Below are positions 24,115-33,314 of a stretch of 64,000 nt of DNA, piece after piece. The notes under the pieces were generated by a model. It was not told the origin of the DNA, made no database searches, and worked only from the letters and a program-made list of their open reading frames with translations. The position numbers and the translations under genes are program-made. The stretch is from CAWCAW01 sp963714125 (GTDB taxonomy: Bacteria; Actinomycetota; Acidimicrobiia; Acidimicrobiales; UBA8190): positions 2,914,001 through 2,978,000 of the forward strand of contig OY970234.1 in NCBI GenBank assembly GCA_963714125.1, given 5' to 3'. Positions within the stretch are counted from its first letter, which is position 1; every line of letters starts with the position of its first letter.

Positions 24115-25077
24115 ATGCAGGACGAGGACGCCTGGGATAGGCGCAGTCGGCCCCCGGCCCTCACAGGTAGCGGTGCCTCCGGGGTCGAATCCGACAGTGG
24201 CGACCACGACTGGGTCGTACCCGCCAACCAGCTACTGGATGTGGCCGCCGCCCTGTCCGAGGGTGCGTCTCGTGTCCATGCCCAGCTCCGGCATCTCCCA
24301 GCTGCCGATCGGGACGCCGTCCTGGACATCGTCGCCGGACATCTGAACGAAATCGTCACGTTGTGGACGAGCTTGGTGCGCGGGGTGATCGCTACGGGGC
24401 CCGAGCCCGATGCCGTCGATCAGTACGAGAACCGCGACGAGCCGCAGCCCCGCGAACCATTGGCGGCCATAGCCGACCTCCGCCCCCCCGTCCCCACCGA
24501 CGAGTACCTCCGCCCCGTTCCCACCGACAGGGTGCCCGGCGAGCGCGCCACTACCGAGCACGTCAACCCTTACCGCCGCCCGCCGACAACAAGTGAAGGA
24601 CCGCTCGCCGTCGACCCCCTGCCCCGTGACGAGCTCACGGGTGTGCTCACGCGTCAGGCGGGCTTTACGGCGTTGACCAAAGAGATTGAACGATGCCGTC
24701 ACTCGGGTGACCGCTTCGTCCTCGGCTATCTCAACGTCGACGGGATCAAGGCCGTCAACGACGCCCGGGGCCCGCGTGCGGGCGACGAGCTGCTGCGCAA
24801 GGTCACCGCCGCATTGCGGGCCACATTGCGTTCCTATGACGTGATTTGCCGCCTCGGAGGCGACGAGTTCCTCTTCTCGCTTCCTGGCGCTGACTTGGCC
24901 ACCGCCGAGCTGCGCTTCAAGGAGTTCGCCGTGATTCTGGCCGAAGAGGCCCCCGGAGGATCGGCCAGCGTCGGCTTCGCCCAGTTGCGCGACAACGACA
25001 CCATCGATGACCTCATCGCCCGGGCGGACACCGCGTTGTTGAAAAGCCGCCGCGGTCGTCGCCGCGCCGCCCGTTAG
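24115..25077 (+). CDS. Diguanylate cyclase (GGDEF)
   Basis: A 320-residue soluble protein that would make c-di-GMP from GTP. An N-terminal helical region (about residues 40-95) and a Pro-rich linker lead to a GGDEF domain (about 170-318). The active-site motif GGDEF (248-252) is intact, and R239-x-x-D242 lies exactly five residues before it, forming a product-inhibition I-site. No membrane segment or recognisable sensor domain, so the input signal is unknown. A crotonase gene follows 23 bp later. Confidence 0.92.
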   Translation: MQDEDAWDRRSRPPALTGSGASGVESDSGDHDWVVPANQLLDVAAALSEGASRVHAQLRHLPAADRDAVLDIVAGHLNEIVTLWTSLVRGVIATGPEPDAVDQYENRDEPQPREPLAAIADLRPPVPTDEYLRPVPTDRVPGERATTEHVNPYRRPPTTSEGPLAVDPLPRDELTGVLTRQAGFTALTKEIERCRHSGDRFVLGYLNVDGIKAVNDARGPRAGDELLRKVTAALRATLRSYDVICRLGGDEFLFSLPGADLATAELRFKEFAVILAEEAPGGSASVGFAQLRDNDTIDDLIARADTALLKSRRGRRRAAR

Positions 25078-25099
25078 TCACTCAGCCACCACCACGACC

Positions 25100-25885
25100 A
25101 TGGCGGGAAGCGAACCTGAGGTAACCGTCGCTACCGACGCGGAGGTGTCGGTGGTGACCCTACGCAACCCCCCGCATAACCTCCTCACCGAGCCTCTTTT
25201 GCGAGCGCTGGCCGACGCCATCCACGGCGACGCACGACAGTGTCGGGCCGCCGTGATCGCCAGCGTCGGCCGTTCGTTTTGTGCCGGAGCGAACTTCCGC
25301 TCCGGCGACGCTCCAGACCCCAGCTCCGGCGATTCCTTCGCCCACCGCACCGCCGCGTTCTACGAACAGGCGGCGCGCATCTTCGCGTCGCCGGTACCGC
25401 TCGTCGCCGCCATCCAAGGGGCCGCCATTGGCGCCGGTTTCGGGCTGGCGCTCGCCTGCGACGTCCGCGTGGTTGGAGAAGGCGGGTGGTTTCAGGCCAA
25501 CTTCGTCCGTCTCGGCATTCACCCTGGCTTTGCGTTGAGCACGATGCTGCCGCGCTTCGTCGGACCGGGCCGTGCCGCGGAGCTGCTTCTCACCGGTCGT
25601 CGCGTCGACGCGCCCGAAGCCGGGCGCATCGGCCTCGCCGACCAGGTCGTGATGGCTGGTACCGAGCTCGACGCCGCCATGGCGCTGGCCCAGGCCATCG
25701 CAGCCGGCGCACCCTTGGCGGTGGCGTCGACGCGCGCCACGCTGCGGCGGTCGTTGGTCGACGAGGTCACCGCCGCCATGGCCCATGAACTCTCCGAACA
25801 AAGTGCATTGGCGGGAACGGCCGATGCCGTGGAGGGCGTCCAGGCCATGCTCGATGGTCGACAACCCCGATTCGAAGGTCGCTAG
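25100..25885 (+). CDS. Crotonase-fold protein lacking both catalytic Glu
   Basis: A 261-residue enoyl-CoA hydratase/isomerase family protein. CoA-binding and oxyanion blocks are present (RSFCAGANF, VAAIQGAAIGAGFGLALACDVRV, AGRIGLADQV). Aligned by eye with rat crotonase, the two catalytic glutamates become glycine (GAGFGLALACD in place of GGGCELAMMCD) and phenylalanine (ANFVRLGIHPG in place of QPEILLGTIPG). It is therefore unlikely to be a simple hydratase; other crotonase-fold reactions or a binding role are possible. It is co-directional with the upstream diguanylate cyclase gene. Confidence 0.85.
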   Translation: MAGSEPEVTVATDAEVSVVTLRNPPHNLLTEPLLRALADAIHGDARQCRAAVIASVGRSFCAGANFRSGDAPDPSSGDSFAHRTAAFYEQAARIFASPVPLVAAIQGAAIGAGFGLALACDVRVVGEGGWFQANFVRLGIHPGFALSTMLPRFVGPGRAAELLLTGRRVDAPEAGRIGLADQVVMAGTELDAAMALAQAIAAGAPLAVASTRATLRRSLVDEVTAAMAHELSEQSALAGTADAVEGVQAMLDGRQPRFEGR

Positions 25886-25912
25886 CTGTAGCGACCAGCA
25901 CCACGCCTGCTG

Positions 25913-26743
25913 TCAGGTATCGAAGTCGCCGATCACCGTGGTGGCGAACTCCTCGACCCGGGCTCGGCCTTCACCAGGCCAACCACACACCAAATAGCCA
26001 ATACCGACGTCGGCCATGGCTTCCAGATTGCGACGCACCACATCGATCGGCTCCGACAGCGACAGCGACGATGCCCGCATGATGGTGGACGGGTCACGTC
26101 CGGCGTCCTCAGCCAAGGCGTCCAAGTAGGCAGAGAGCGTCCGCAGCTGATCGGGACTGCCGTAGCCGTGCCACACCTGGGCGAATCGGGCGGCCAGCGG
26201 CATGGTGCGGCGCCTACCCGTGCCACCGATCCAAATGGGCGGGTGCGGGCGTTGGACGGGAAGCGGACGCATTTGGGCATCGGCCAAAGAGAAGTGGTGA
26301 CCTTGGTAGGACACCACCTCCCCGGTGCCGAGACGGGTCACGATCTCCAGCGCGTCTTCAAGGCGATCGAAACGCTCGCCGGTCGACGGGAACTCGATGC
26401 CGAGTTGGCGGTGCTCCCCGTCGAACCACGCCGCGCCCAGGGCCAACTCCAATCGGCCTCCACTGGCGTGGTCAATGGTGAGGGCCTCAGCCGCCAGCAT
26501 GGAGGGGTGACGGTAGGTCACGCCGGTCACGAGCAGACCCAGCCTGATACGGGAGGTGGAACCGGCCAAGGCGGCCAATGTCGTCATTCCCTCGAAGCAG
26601 TTGCCGGGCCCCTCGCCGTAGAGAGGAACGAAGTGGTCAAAGCCCCACGCACCGTCAAAGCCAAGCTCTTCGCCGAAGCGCACGCGGGACACGATCTCGT
26701 CGAACTCCATGCGTTGTTGGGCAACGTCTATTCCGAATCGCAT
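25913..26743 (-). CDS. LLM-class F420-dependent oxidoreductase
   Basis: A 276-residue luciferase-like protein: MRFGIDVAQQRMEFDEIVSR, AWGFDHFVPLYG, RIRLGLLVTGVTYRHPSMLA, GRLELALGAAW, HPPIWIGGTGRRRTMPLAA. The last two blocks are typical of F420-dependent members. It lies about 50 bp from a minus-strand DUF6285/phosphotransferase pair, so the three may share a transcript. Confidence 0.85.
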   Translation of the reverse strand: MRFGIDVAQQRMEFDEIVSRVRFGEELGFDGAWGFDHFVPLYGEGPGNCFEGMTTLAALAGSTSRIRLGLLVTGVTYRHPSMLAAEALTIDHASGGRLELALGAAWFDGEHRQLGIEFPSTGERFDRLEDALEIVTRLGTGEVVSYQGHHFSLADAQMRPLPVQRPHPPIWIGGTGRRRTMPLAARFAQVWHGYGSPDQLRTLSAYLDALAEDAGRDPSTIMRASSLSLSEPIDVVRRNLEAMADVGIGYLVCGWPGEGRARVEEFATTVIGDFDT

Positions 26744-26794
26744 GGCTTGCTCCTTGGCCTTGTCTGCGCTGCGCAGGCTATCGGTGCGGCGCGC

Positions 26795-27142
26795 TCAGTC
26801 CTCGATGTAGCGCGGATTGGTCACCGACAGCTTGTCGGCCACGGTGGCCCGGACCACGGCCCACACCTCGTCCCACCTGTCGTCGAGCGCTCCGGAGCGA
26901 ATGGCGGCCGCCAGCTCCGCTTGGCTCGATAGGCCTAAGGAGGCCAGGCGACGTTCCTCAGCGGCGGCGTGTTGCGGGCCGAGGGCCAGTTCCCGGGCCA
27001 CCATCGACAAGACGTTGGCTGCCACCCGGGCGTGAAAGGCGACACGACCGTCGGGGCTGGTCATGACCTCGCGCTCGAGAAACTCGCGCACGGCGTCGAG
27101 CAGCTCGATGGCCGACGGAACGTCATGAGGGCCGGAGCTCAT
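26795..27142 (-). CDS. DUF6285-like protein
   Basis: A 115-residue, mostly helical protein (IELLDAVREFLEREV, RVAFHARVAANVLSMVAREL, AEERRLASLG). The pattern matches the small DUF6285 partner usually encoded beside ACAD10/11-type phosphotransferases. The ATG overlaps the upstream stop (ATGA), so the two are translationally coupled. Probable accessory subunit; biochemical role unknown. Confidence 0.78.
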   Translation of the reverse strand: MSSGPHDVPSAIELLDAVREFLEREVMTSPDGRVAFHARVAANVLSMVARELALGPQHAAAEERRLASLGLSSQAELAAAIRSGALDDRWDEVWAVVRATVADKLSVTNPRYIED

Positions 27143-28116
27143 GACAACATCTCCATCAGGTCCCACTCCATCTCGCACACCCGCCGGCCCACGGCGGCGA
27201 GTTCCACGGACCGGTGCGTGCCCGAGATATGCGTCATGGTCTGGACGATGGCGATGATCCCCCACCGCAGTGTTCCGAACACTTCCCACCACGCCAGTTC
27301 GGCTCGGTCTACTGCAGCGCCGCCGGCGGCTTCATACGCCTCCACCATGGCGTCGATCGTCCCGAAGCCCCCCACCGCCAGCGTGGACCCGAAGCGCCAC
27401 GCTTTGACGCACAACCAACCCAGATCTTCCATGGGGTCGCCCACATGGGCCAGCTCCCAATCGATGACGGCACGGATCCCTTCGGGACCGACGATGAGGT
27501 TGCCATTTCGAAAGTCGCCGTGGACGACAGCCGAGCGATGAGGTGACGGCCGGTTCTGGGCCAAGCGCCGCAACGCCAACTCAAAGGCGGGATGGGGTTG
27601 CCCCACCTGGTCGAGCAAGATGCGCAGGTCCTCGAGCTGGTCACCACCGGACAGGCCCGGCACGGCGGTGGGAGCGATGCGATGCACGGCGGCCAGCACC
27701 ACGCCGCACTGCGCGGCCAAGACGTCTCGGGCACTCGCCAAGTCGTCATTTCGAAGGATGCGCCTCGGAATGGTCTCTCCGTCCACGAAGCGCATGACGA
27801 GGTAGCTGTGGCCCGCCCCGCTGGCCGACGTGGTGACGCCGCCGATCACCACCTCCGGCACGGGCACGCCCGCCCTGCGAGCGGCATCGAGAAGATCCGC
27901 TTCGAGGCGCAACCCCGCCGCCGGCGCACCGGCATGGTCCATACGCAAGACGAGTCGCTCGACGCTGTGGTCGGCTCGGGTGGCGTCGAAACGCCACGTC
28001 TGGCGAGAAGCACCGCCGGTAAGTGGGGTGAGGCCGGTGATGGCGGCCACGGGTCCCCACGCTGGCTCAAGCACTTCGATGAGCATGGGGATCAGCGCGT
28101 CGGCGTCAGGAGACAC
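27139..28116 (-). CDS. Phosphotransferase-family (APH/ACAD10-like) kinase
   Basis: A 325-residue protein-kinase-like fold enzyme. N-lobe region ITGLTPLTGGASRQTWRFDA (nucleotide loop); catalytic loop VVHGDFRNGNLIV, with the catalytic aspartate in HGDF; metal-binding DWE in AVIDWELAHVGDPMEDLGWL. The sequence is nearer to acyl-CoA-dehydrogenase-associated phosphotransferases, which act on hydroxyacyl substrates, than to true aminoglycoside-resistance enzymes. The DUF6285 gene overlaps it by four bases. Confidence 0.88.
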   Translation of the reverse strand: MSPDADALIPMLIEVLEPAWGPVAAITGLTPLTGGASRQTWRFDATRADHSVERLVLRMDHAGAPAAGLRLEADLLDAARRAGVPVPEVVIGGVTTSASGAGHSYLVMRFVDGETIPRRILRNDDLASARDVLAAQCGVVLAAVHRIAPTAVPGLSGGDQLEDLRILLDQVGQPHPAFELALRRLAQNRPSPHRSAVVHGDFRNGNLIVGPEGIRAVIDWELAHVGDPMEDLGWLCVKAWRFGSTLAVGGFGTIDAMVEAYEAAGGAAVDRAELAWWEVFGTLRWGIIAIVQTMTHISGTHRSVELAAVGRRVCEMEWDLMEMLS

Positions 28117-28166
28117 GGGTCGGATGCTACTGATGGCATCGTGACCTCGGCGTCTTCACCAGTAGG

Positions 28167-29267
28167 GTGGTGCTGAGTGAACGGGCGCGCGTTTCTGTGG
28201 ACAAAGGCACCGTAGAGATCTACGAGGAGCGCGGCGCGCAGTGGGCGGCATCGCGCCAGCCCGTGCGCCAGGCCGACGCCCGCGCCTTTGCAAGTCTCCA
28301 GCGCGCCGGGGTGCCACGCATCGACCTCGGTTGTGGGGCGGGGCGTTATCTGGCCGACATCGGAGTACCCGCCGTCGGTCTGGACGCCTCGGGGACGATG
28401 CTCGACCAATGCCGCCGCCACGTGCCGGGCGCGGTGCTCGTCAAAGGCGATCTTGAGCTATTGCCGTTCGCCGCACAAACGCTGGGCGCCGGATGGGCCA
28501 ACATGAGCTATCTCCACATCGCACGCCAACGCATGCCGATGGCGCTGGCCGAACTGCACCGGGTGCTGCAAATGGGATCGCCCGTCGACTTGCAGGTGCT
28601 CATGGGCGACTACGAGGGCCGCGCCTTGCCCCAAGACGACGTGGGTGGGCGTTTTTTTGCTTCGTGGGAACCCGGCCCTCTCGGTGACGTGCTCGACGGT
28701 GCAGGTTTCGCCGTGTCCACCATGGAGAGCGAGGATCATGTCGTGCGCGTCCGGGCCGAGCGTGTGCTCACGCTGGCTGACACCGTCGGACCAGGCATGC
28801 GTCTGCTGGTGGTGGGCCTCAATCCCAGCGTGTATTCCGCCCAGGCAGGCATCGGCTACTTCCGTCCCGGCAACCGGTTTTGGCCCGCCGCCATTGCATC
28901 GGGACTTCTGACCAAAGACAGAGACCCCTTTCACGCTTTGCGCGTCGACGGCGTGGGGATGACCGACATCGTGAAGCGGCCTACGGCCAAGGCGGCCGAG
29001 CTCAGCGACGTCGAGTACCGATCAGGCATGAATCGGGTGCAACGACTGGTCCGATGGCTCCAACCGCGTGCGGTGTGTTTCGTCGGTCTGACCGGGTGGC
29101 GCGTGGCCGTGGACCGAGACGCGGTGGCCGGATTGCAACCCAATCTTCTGGCGGGCCGACCGGCGTACGTGATGCCATCGACCAGCGGGGCCAACGCCCA
29201 CGCCCGCCCCGCCCAGCTGACCGAGCATTTTGCCGCCGCCCTGGCCATCGCCGATCACGCTGATTGA
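28167..29267 (+). CDS. Methyltransferase fused to MUG/TDG uracil glycosylase
   Basis: A 366-residue fusion. Residues 15-200 form a class I SAM-dependent methyltransferase (RIDLGCGAGRYL motif I near 51-62, GLDASGTML, AELHRVLQMGSPVDL). Residues 210-360 are a mismatch-specific uracil/thymine-DNA glycosylase: MRLLVVGLNPSVYSAQ, with the active-site asparagine in GLNPS at 217-221; YFRPGNRFWPA; and the second motif VMPSTSGANA. The linker runs straight into the glycosylase, with no stop between. The first start is a GTG at 28167; a GTG at 28197 also fits. It would couple methyl transfer, perhaps on small molecules or DNA, to base excision; the methyl acceptor is unknown. Confidence 0.85.
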   Translation: MVLSERARVSVDKGTVEIYEERGAQWAASRQPVRQADARAFASLQRAGVPRIDLGCGAGRYLADIGVPAVGLDASGTMLDQCRRHVPGAVLVKGDLELLPFAAQTLGAGWANMSYLHIARQRMPMALAELHRVLQMGSPVDLQVLMGDYEGRALPQDDVGGRFFASWEPGPLGDVLDGAGFAVSTMESEDHVVRVRAERVLTLADTVGPGMRLLVVGLNPSVYSAQAGIGYFRPGNRFWPAAIASGLLTKDRDPFHALRVDGVGMTDIVKRPTAKAAELSDVEYRSGMNRVQRLVRWLQPRAVCFVGLTGWRVAVDRDAVAGLQPNLLAGRPAYVMPSTSGANAHARPAQLTEHFAAALAIADHAD

Positions 29268-29351
29268 GCGCGGCGACATCATCACCGTGGGTGACGTTGA
29301 CGATGTCACGGTCCGCGAAACACCACAACGGCGGCATTAGGGTCGTGGCCC

Positions 29352-30206
29352 GTGGTGCACAGCCGTAACGAGACGCTCACTCCTGTACTGCGATACGACG
29401 AGTACGACGAGCAACCGTGGGCCACGGCGCGTGCTCAACATGTCGACCCTGCCTTCGGACGTCGTTTTGCGGAACGCGCCCTCGACGCCTTGGTCGCCGT
29501 GCGCGGGGCGCGTGTGCTTGACGTTGCCTGCGGAACGGGCATCTTCGCCCGGCTGGCGGCCCATGTGGCCGGCCCGTCAGGGCGGACGGTGGGCGTCGAC
29601 CCGTCGCGCATTGCCATCGATACGGCCCGTCGTATCGACATCACGAGCATCGTCGAGTGGATCCATTGGGACGAGCTTCGCCTTCCCTTCGAAGACGGGA
29701 GCTTCGATGTGGTGGCGTGCCAGCACGCCTTGCACAGGTTCCCCGAACCGGAGCTCGTTCTCAGCGAGATGCGCCGCGTCCTGGCCCCCGGGGGTCGGCT
29801 GGGCATCACCACGTGGGGCCCGATCGAAGAGAACCCCGCCTACGCCGCCCAGCTCGATGCCGCCGTGAAGTCCGGCTTGAACGGCTCCGACGTCGTCGAT
29901 GGATTGCTCGAAGCGTTCTCGCTGCATCGGATGGAAGATCTTCAAGAGCTCGCCCGCAAGACTGGCCTGGTGGACATCTCGTCTCGCACGGTACGGATGC
30001 TGGCCGCGCTCCCCCCGGTGGCGCAGTGGGTTCGGGTTTACCCAAGTTTGCCCCCGTTGTCGCGGGCGTGGCAGGACTGTGACCAGCAGTCCCGCATCCA
30101 GTTCCTCTCGCGCGCCACGGAACTGCTGCGTCCGTTCGAGCACGATGGCGTGTTGCGCGTGCAAGCGTCATCTCGGCTCCTGGTCGCTCGGGCTCCCTCC
30201 GCCTGA
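29352..30206 (+). CDS. SAM-dependent class I methyltransferase
   Basis: A 284-residue methyltransferase. Motif I VLDVACGTGIFARLA (about residues 55-69), motif II TVGVDPSRIAIDTA, motif IV SFDVVACQHALHRFPEPELVLSEMRRVLAPGGRLGI. This is the UbiE/UbiG-like layout acting on small molecules. It lies 84 bp after the methyltransferase-MUG fusion on the same strand but has no glycosylase domain itself. Substrate unknown. Confidence 0.87.
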   Translation: MVHSRNETLTPVLRYDEYDEQPWATARAQHVDPAFGRRFAERALDALVAVRGARVLDVACGTGIFARLAAHVAGPSGRTVGVDPSRIAIDTARRIDITSIVEWIHWDELRLPFEDGSFDVVACQHALHRFPEPELVLSEMRRVLAPGGRLGITTWGPIEENPAYAAQLDAAVKSGLNGSDVVDGLLEAFSLHRMEDLQELARKTGLVDISSRTVRMLAALPPVAQWVRVYPSLPPLSRAWQDCDQQSRIQFLSRATELLRPFEHDGVLRVQASSRLLVARAPSA

Positions 30207-30290
30207 GCACCCGAGTTCGGGGGACGTCGCCACCGTTTTCTGGATGTCGCCTGGCGTCCAAATTCGTCGCCGCGGGCCTAGGCTGAAGCG

Positions 30291-31415
30291 GTGCCCGACG
30301 AAGAAGTGCACGACACCCCACTCGACGCGTCGTCATCGACTTTGGACTACCGGGCTGCCCCCGGTGAGGCCGCCAGCCCCCCGCTGGGGCCACCGACGGT
30401 TCCCAGTTGGCCCCCACCAGGCTACGAGCCGCCCCGTCACCCTGCCTATGCCACCGCCGGTGTCGTGTCCGGCGCCACGCCGACGCTGACCGGTCCGGCA
30501 CCGGCGCCCGCGAGCCCTCCTGGTTTTTTCGGCGCCGCCCCAGTGCCACCGGGCCACTACCACCCACCTGCAACCTCAGAACTTTCCCCGGGCGAAGGGG
30601 CTCGCCCTGCGCCTCGACGTCGGCGCAACGTGGCCCTGGTGGTGGCGCTGATCGTGATCGTCGGACTGCTGGGAGCGGGCGGGGCGGCCGTGCTCACGGG
30701 CTCGTCGGGAAACTCGGCCAGCGCCGCCACGCTGGTGAGCGAAGCACTGCACTCCGCCTCCGGGGCCGGAAGCTTCCACTACGTCTCAGTCTCGAATTCC
30801 GCCGGAACGAAGCAGTCCACGCTGGGCGACGCCGGCGTCGACAACGGGACCCAGGTCATCACGACCGGTCGCCAGCGTTTCACCGTGCTCGTGGTGGGCA
30901 CGTCGTGTTATTTCAAGGGCAACGCCGTTGCCATGGAGGACGAGCTCGATATGTCGGTGTCGATATCGACGGCGCACAGCGAGCAGTGGATCTCCTTGGC
31001 CCCGTCTGACGAGCCCTATACAGCGGTGTACGCGGCGGTGACAGCGTCCTCGGCGCTGGCCGACAACGTCGCCTTCAAAGCACAGCACAACCTCGGTGAC
31101 GAAACAGTGCGGGGAAGAGCCGTGATAGGCGTGAGCGGTGCCATGAAGAGCCTTCCCAGCTTGGGAGAGAACAACGTGAAGGGAACGGCGACGCTATACG
31201 TCACACAGTCGACGCCCCACTTCCCCGTTGCCTACGACGAGCGAGGTTCGATCTCGGGCCAGAAGTTCAATTCCACTATGACCTTCAGCCAGTGGCGTGA
31301 GCACGTGGTGGCCAACACCCCGTCGGGTTCTGTCACCTACACATCTCTGGGAGGTGCCACCGGGGGCAGCGGGACGACCGATCCATCGAGCCCCGGCCCC
31401 ACGGTGCTGGCCTGA
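30291..31415 (+). CDS. Membrane-anchored protein with exported domain
   Basis: A 374-residue protein. A Pro-rich cytoplasmic N-terminus (about 105 residues), a single membrane helix (VALVVALIVIVGLLGAGGAAVL) preceded by RRRR, then an exported domain of about 240 residues. The start of that domain (SAATLVSEALHSASGAGSFHYVS) and its beta-rich pattern resemble LppX/LprG-like lipoprotein folds, but this is only an impression and there is no lipobox. The start is GTG. Convergent with the ABC transporter operon. Confidence 0.75.
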   Translation: MPDEEVHDTPLDASSSTLDYRAAPGEAASPPLGPPTVPSWPPPGYEPPRHPAYATAGVVSGATPTLTGPAPAPASPPGFFGAAPVPPGHYHPPATSELSPGEGARPAPRRRRNVALVVALIVIVGLLGAGGAAVLTGSSGNSASAATLVSEALHSASGAGSFHYVSVSNSAGTKQSTLGDAGVDNGTQVITTGRQRFTVLVVGTSCYFKGNAVAMEDELDMSVSISTAHSEQWISLAPSDEPYTAVYAAVTASSALADNVAFKAQHNLGDETVRGRAVIGVSGAMKSLPSLGENNVKGTATLYVTQSTPHFPVAYDERGSISGQKFNSTMTFSQWREHVVANTPSGSVTYTSLGGATGGSGTTDPSSPGPTVLA

Positions 31416-31422
31416 ACAATCG

Positions 31423-32265
31423 TTACGACGTGCTGCGGCGATAACGCCACACCGCCAGCGGCACCAGCACCACGAAGAAGCCGGCACACCAGCCCAGGGC
31501 CTGAGGCACGTACGAGCCCGTGGGCACACCCAGCTTGGGTCCGATCAGCAACGAGCGGACGGCTTCAATCACGACCCCGACGGGCTGATGGGCGGCGAAC
31601 GCCTGCAACCAACCGGGCATGGAGCTGAGTGGCACGAACGCCGGTGAGGCGAAGATCAACGGGAAGAGCAATGGGAAGGCCATGACTTGGGCCGTCTCGC
31701 TGTTCGTGGCGGCCAAGCCGATGAAGGCGAAACCCCACAGCAACGCGTAGGAAAACAAGAGCACCAACAAGATGGCCAAGATGAAGTCGAAGGCGCCGGA
31801 CGGAAACGTGAAACCGACCAGGGCACCGACGCCGGTCATGAGTCCAATGACGAAGACGTTGCGCAAAAGATCGGCGAGCGTCCGTCCCGCCAGCACCGCC
31901 GAGCGGGCCATGGGCAACGCCCGGAAGCGCTCGATGAGCCCCTTTTGCAAGTCCTCAGACAGCCCAACTGCAGTGCCGATGCCTCCGAAGGCGACACTTT
32001 GGACGAAGATCCCCGCCATCAGGTAGTTGATGTAGCTGATCCCGCCGCCGGGATGGATGGCCCCGCCGAAGACGTAACGGAACAGCAGCACGAACATGAT
32101 GGGCTGCAACGTCGAGAAGAACAGTGCCTCGGGGATGCGCGTGTACGCGATGAGGTTGCGCTTGGTCACGGTGAGCACGTCGGCCAGCGCCCACCGCAAC
32201 CGGCCGCCTCCGGTGTCAGCGGGCGCCCCAGTGAGATCGGGAAGGACTGTTGTGGTCGATGTCAT
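31423..32265 (-). CDS. ABC-2 type transporter permease (DrrB-like)
   Basis: A 280-residue permease with six predicted membrane helices: FFSTLQPIMFVLLFRYVFGG, NYLMAGIFVQSVAFGGIGTA, FVIGLMTGVGALVGF, ILAILLVLLFSYALLWGFAF, AFPLLFPLIFASPAFVPLS and a final helix near the C-terminus. The order fits daunorubicin-resistance DrrB-type exporters. The ATG overlaps the stop of the ATPase gene by four bases, so they form one coupled unit exporting an unknown hydrophobic compound. Confidence 0.9.
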   Translation of the reverse strand: MTSTTTVLPDLTGAPADTGGGRLRWALADVLTVTKRNLIAYTRIPEALFFSTLQPIMFVLLFRYVFGGAIHPGGGISYINYLMAGIFVQSVAFGGIGTAVGLSEDLQKGLIERFRALPMARSAVLAGRTLADLLRNVFVIGLMTGVGALVGFTFPSGAFDFILAILLVLLFSYALLWGFAFIGLAATNSETAQVMAFPLLFPLIFASPAFVPLSSMPGWLQAFAAHQPVGVVIEAVRSLLIGPKLGVPTGSYVPQALGWCAGFFVVLVPLAVWRYRRSTS

Positions 32266-33314
32266 CGAGCTCCTCCTGCAGCGGTGTCGGTTGCGATCGC
32301 GGGTGTTTCGGAGCGGCCGCGCCGGCGGCGGCTGCTCCCCTTGGTAGTGGCGTCCTCGGTGGAGGCATCGGGCTCCACGTCGGTGTGCTTGCCGGTCAAA
32401 GCCAGAAAGACGTCGTCCAGGCTGGGTTCGCGCAAGCGGAACGTCGTGGGGGTCAGGTCGTTGTGGTCGAGGAGCCGCAACGCCTCCATGGCGGCGCGCG
32501 GTCCGTCATCGACGGGCACTTCCACCAACGTGCCCGAAACGCTGGGAGCCTTGGTTCCCACCGTGGCCAAGATGGCGGCCGCACGAGCGGCGGCGGTGGT
32601 ATCGGCCATGCCCACGTCGAGGACCGTTGCACCCAGGTCGGCTTTGAGCTGGACCGGCGTACCTTCGGCGATCACCCGTCCGTGATCAACCACCGCCACC
32701 CGGCGGGCCAGCCGGTCGGCTTCTTCGAGGTATTGCGTGGTGAGCAGCACGCTCGTACCGCCGTCGACGAGGACTTCGATCATCTCCCACAAGTCGATAC
32801 GGCTCTGGGGGTCGAGACCGGTAGTCGGTTCGTCGAGGAAGAGCACTTTGGGCCGGGCCACCAAGGCGGCGGCCACGTCGAGGCGCCGTCGCATGCCGCC
32901 CGAATAAGTCTTCAAGGGCCGGTCGCCGGCGTGACTCAAACCGAAACGCTCCAACAGCTCGCTGGCCCGAACGGCGACGACACTGCGCGAGAGATGGTTG
33001 AGCCGTCCCACCATCTGCAGATTCTCTCGACCGGTGAGGTTCTCGTCGACCGCCGCGTACTGACCGGCCAACCCGATCTGGGTGCGCACGTACTGGGCGT
33101 CTTTGACCACGTCGTGGCCGAGCACTCGGGCACTTCCGGCGTCGGGCGGCAGGATCGTGGTCAAGATGCGCACTGCGGTCGTCTTGCCCGCACCGTTGGG
33201 CCCGAGCAAGCCGAAGACGGTGCCCTCTTCGACGCCGAAGCTGACGCCGTCGAGCGCTCGCACCTCCCCACCGAACGTCTTCTCGAGACCTTCGGCCTCG
33301 ATGGCGTAGGTCAT
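32262..33314 (-). CDS. ABC transporter ATP-binding protein (DrrA-like)
   Basis: A 350-residue ATPase. Walker A GLLGPNGAGKTTAVR (about residues 34-48), signature YSGGMRRRLDVAAAL, Walker B KVLFLDEPTTGLD, and the switch histidine region LLTTQYLEEADRLA. The extra C-terminal domain (LGATVLDVGMADTTAAAR...LREPSLDDVFLALTGKHTD) is typical of drug-export DrrA proteins. Overlaps by four bases with the permease downstream and the PadR gene upstream. Confidence 0.93.
   Translation of the reverse strand: MTYAIEAEGLEKTFGGEVRALDGVSFGVEEGTVFGLLGPNGAGKTTAVRILTTILPPDAGSARVLGHDVVKDAQYVRTQIGLAGQYAAVDENLTGRENLQMVGRLNHLSRSVVAVRASELLERFGLSHAGDRPLKTYSGGMRRRLDVAAALVARPKVLFLDEPTTGLDPQSRIDLWEMIEVLVDGGTSVLLTTQYLEEADRLARRVAVVDHGRVIAEGTPVQLKADLGATVLDVGMADTTAAARAAAILATVGTKAPSVSGTLVEVPVDDGPRAAMEALRLLDHNDLTPTTFRLREPSLDDVFLALTGKHTDVEPDASTEDATTKGSSRRRRGRSETPAIATDTAAGGAR

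Noticed and set aside
27139..28116. Aminoglycoside-resistance gene
   Set aside because: The kinase motifs are general to the fold, and the DUF6285 partner points to the ACAD10/11-type metabolic branch.
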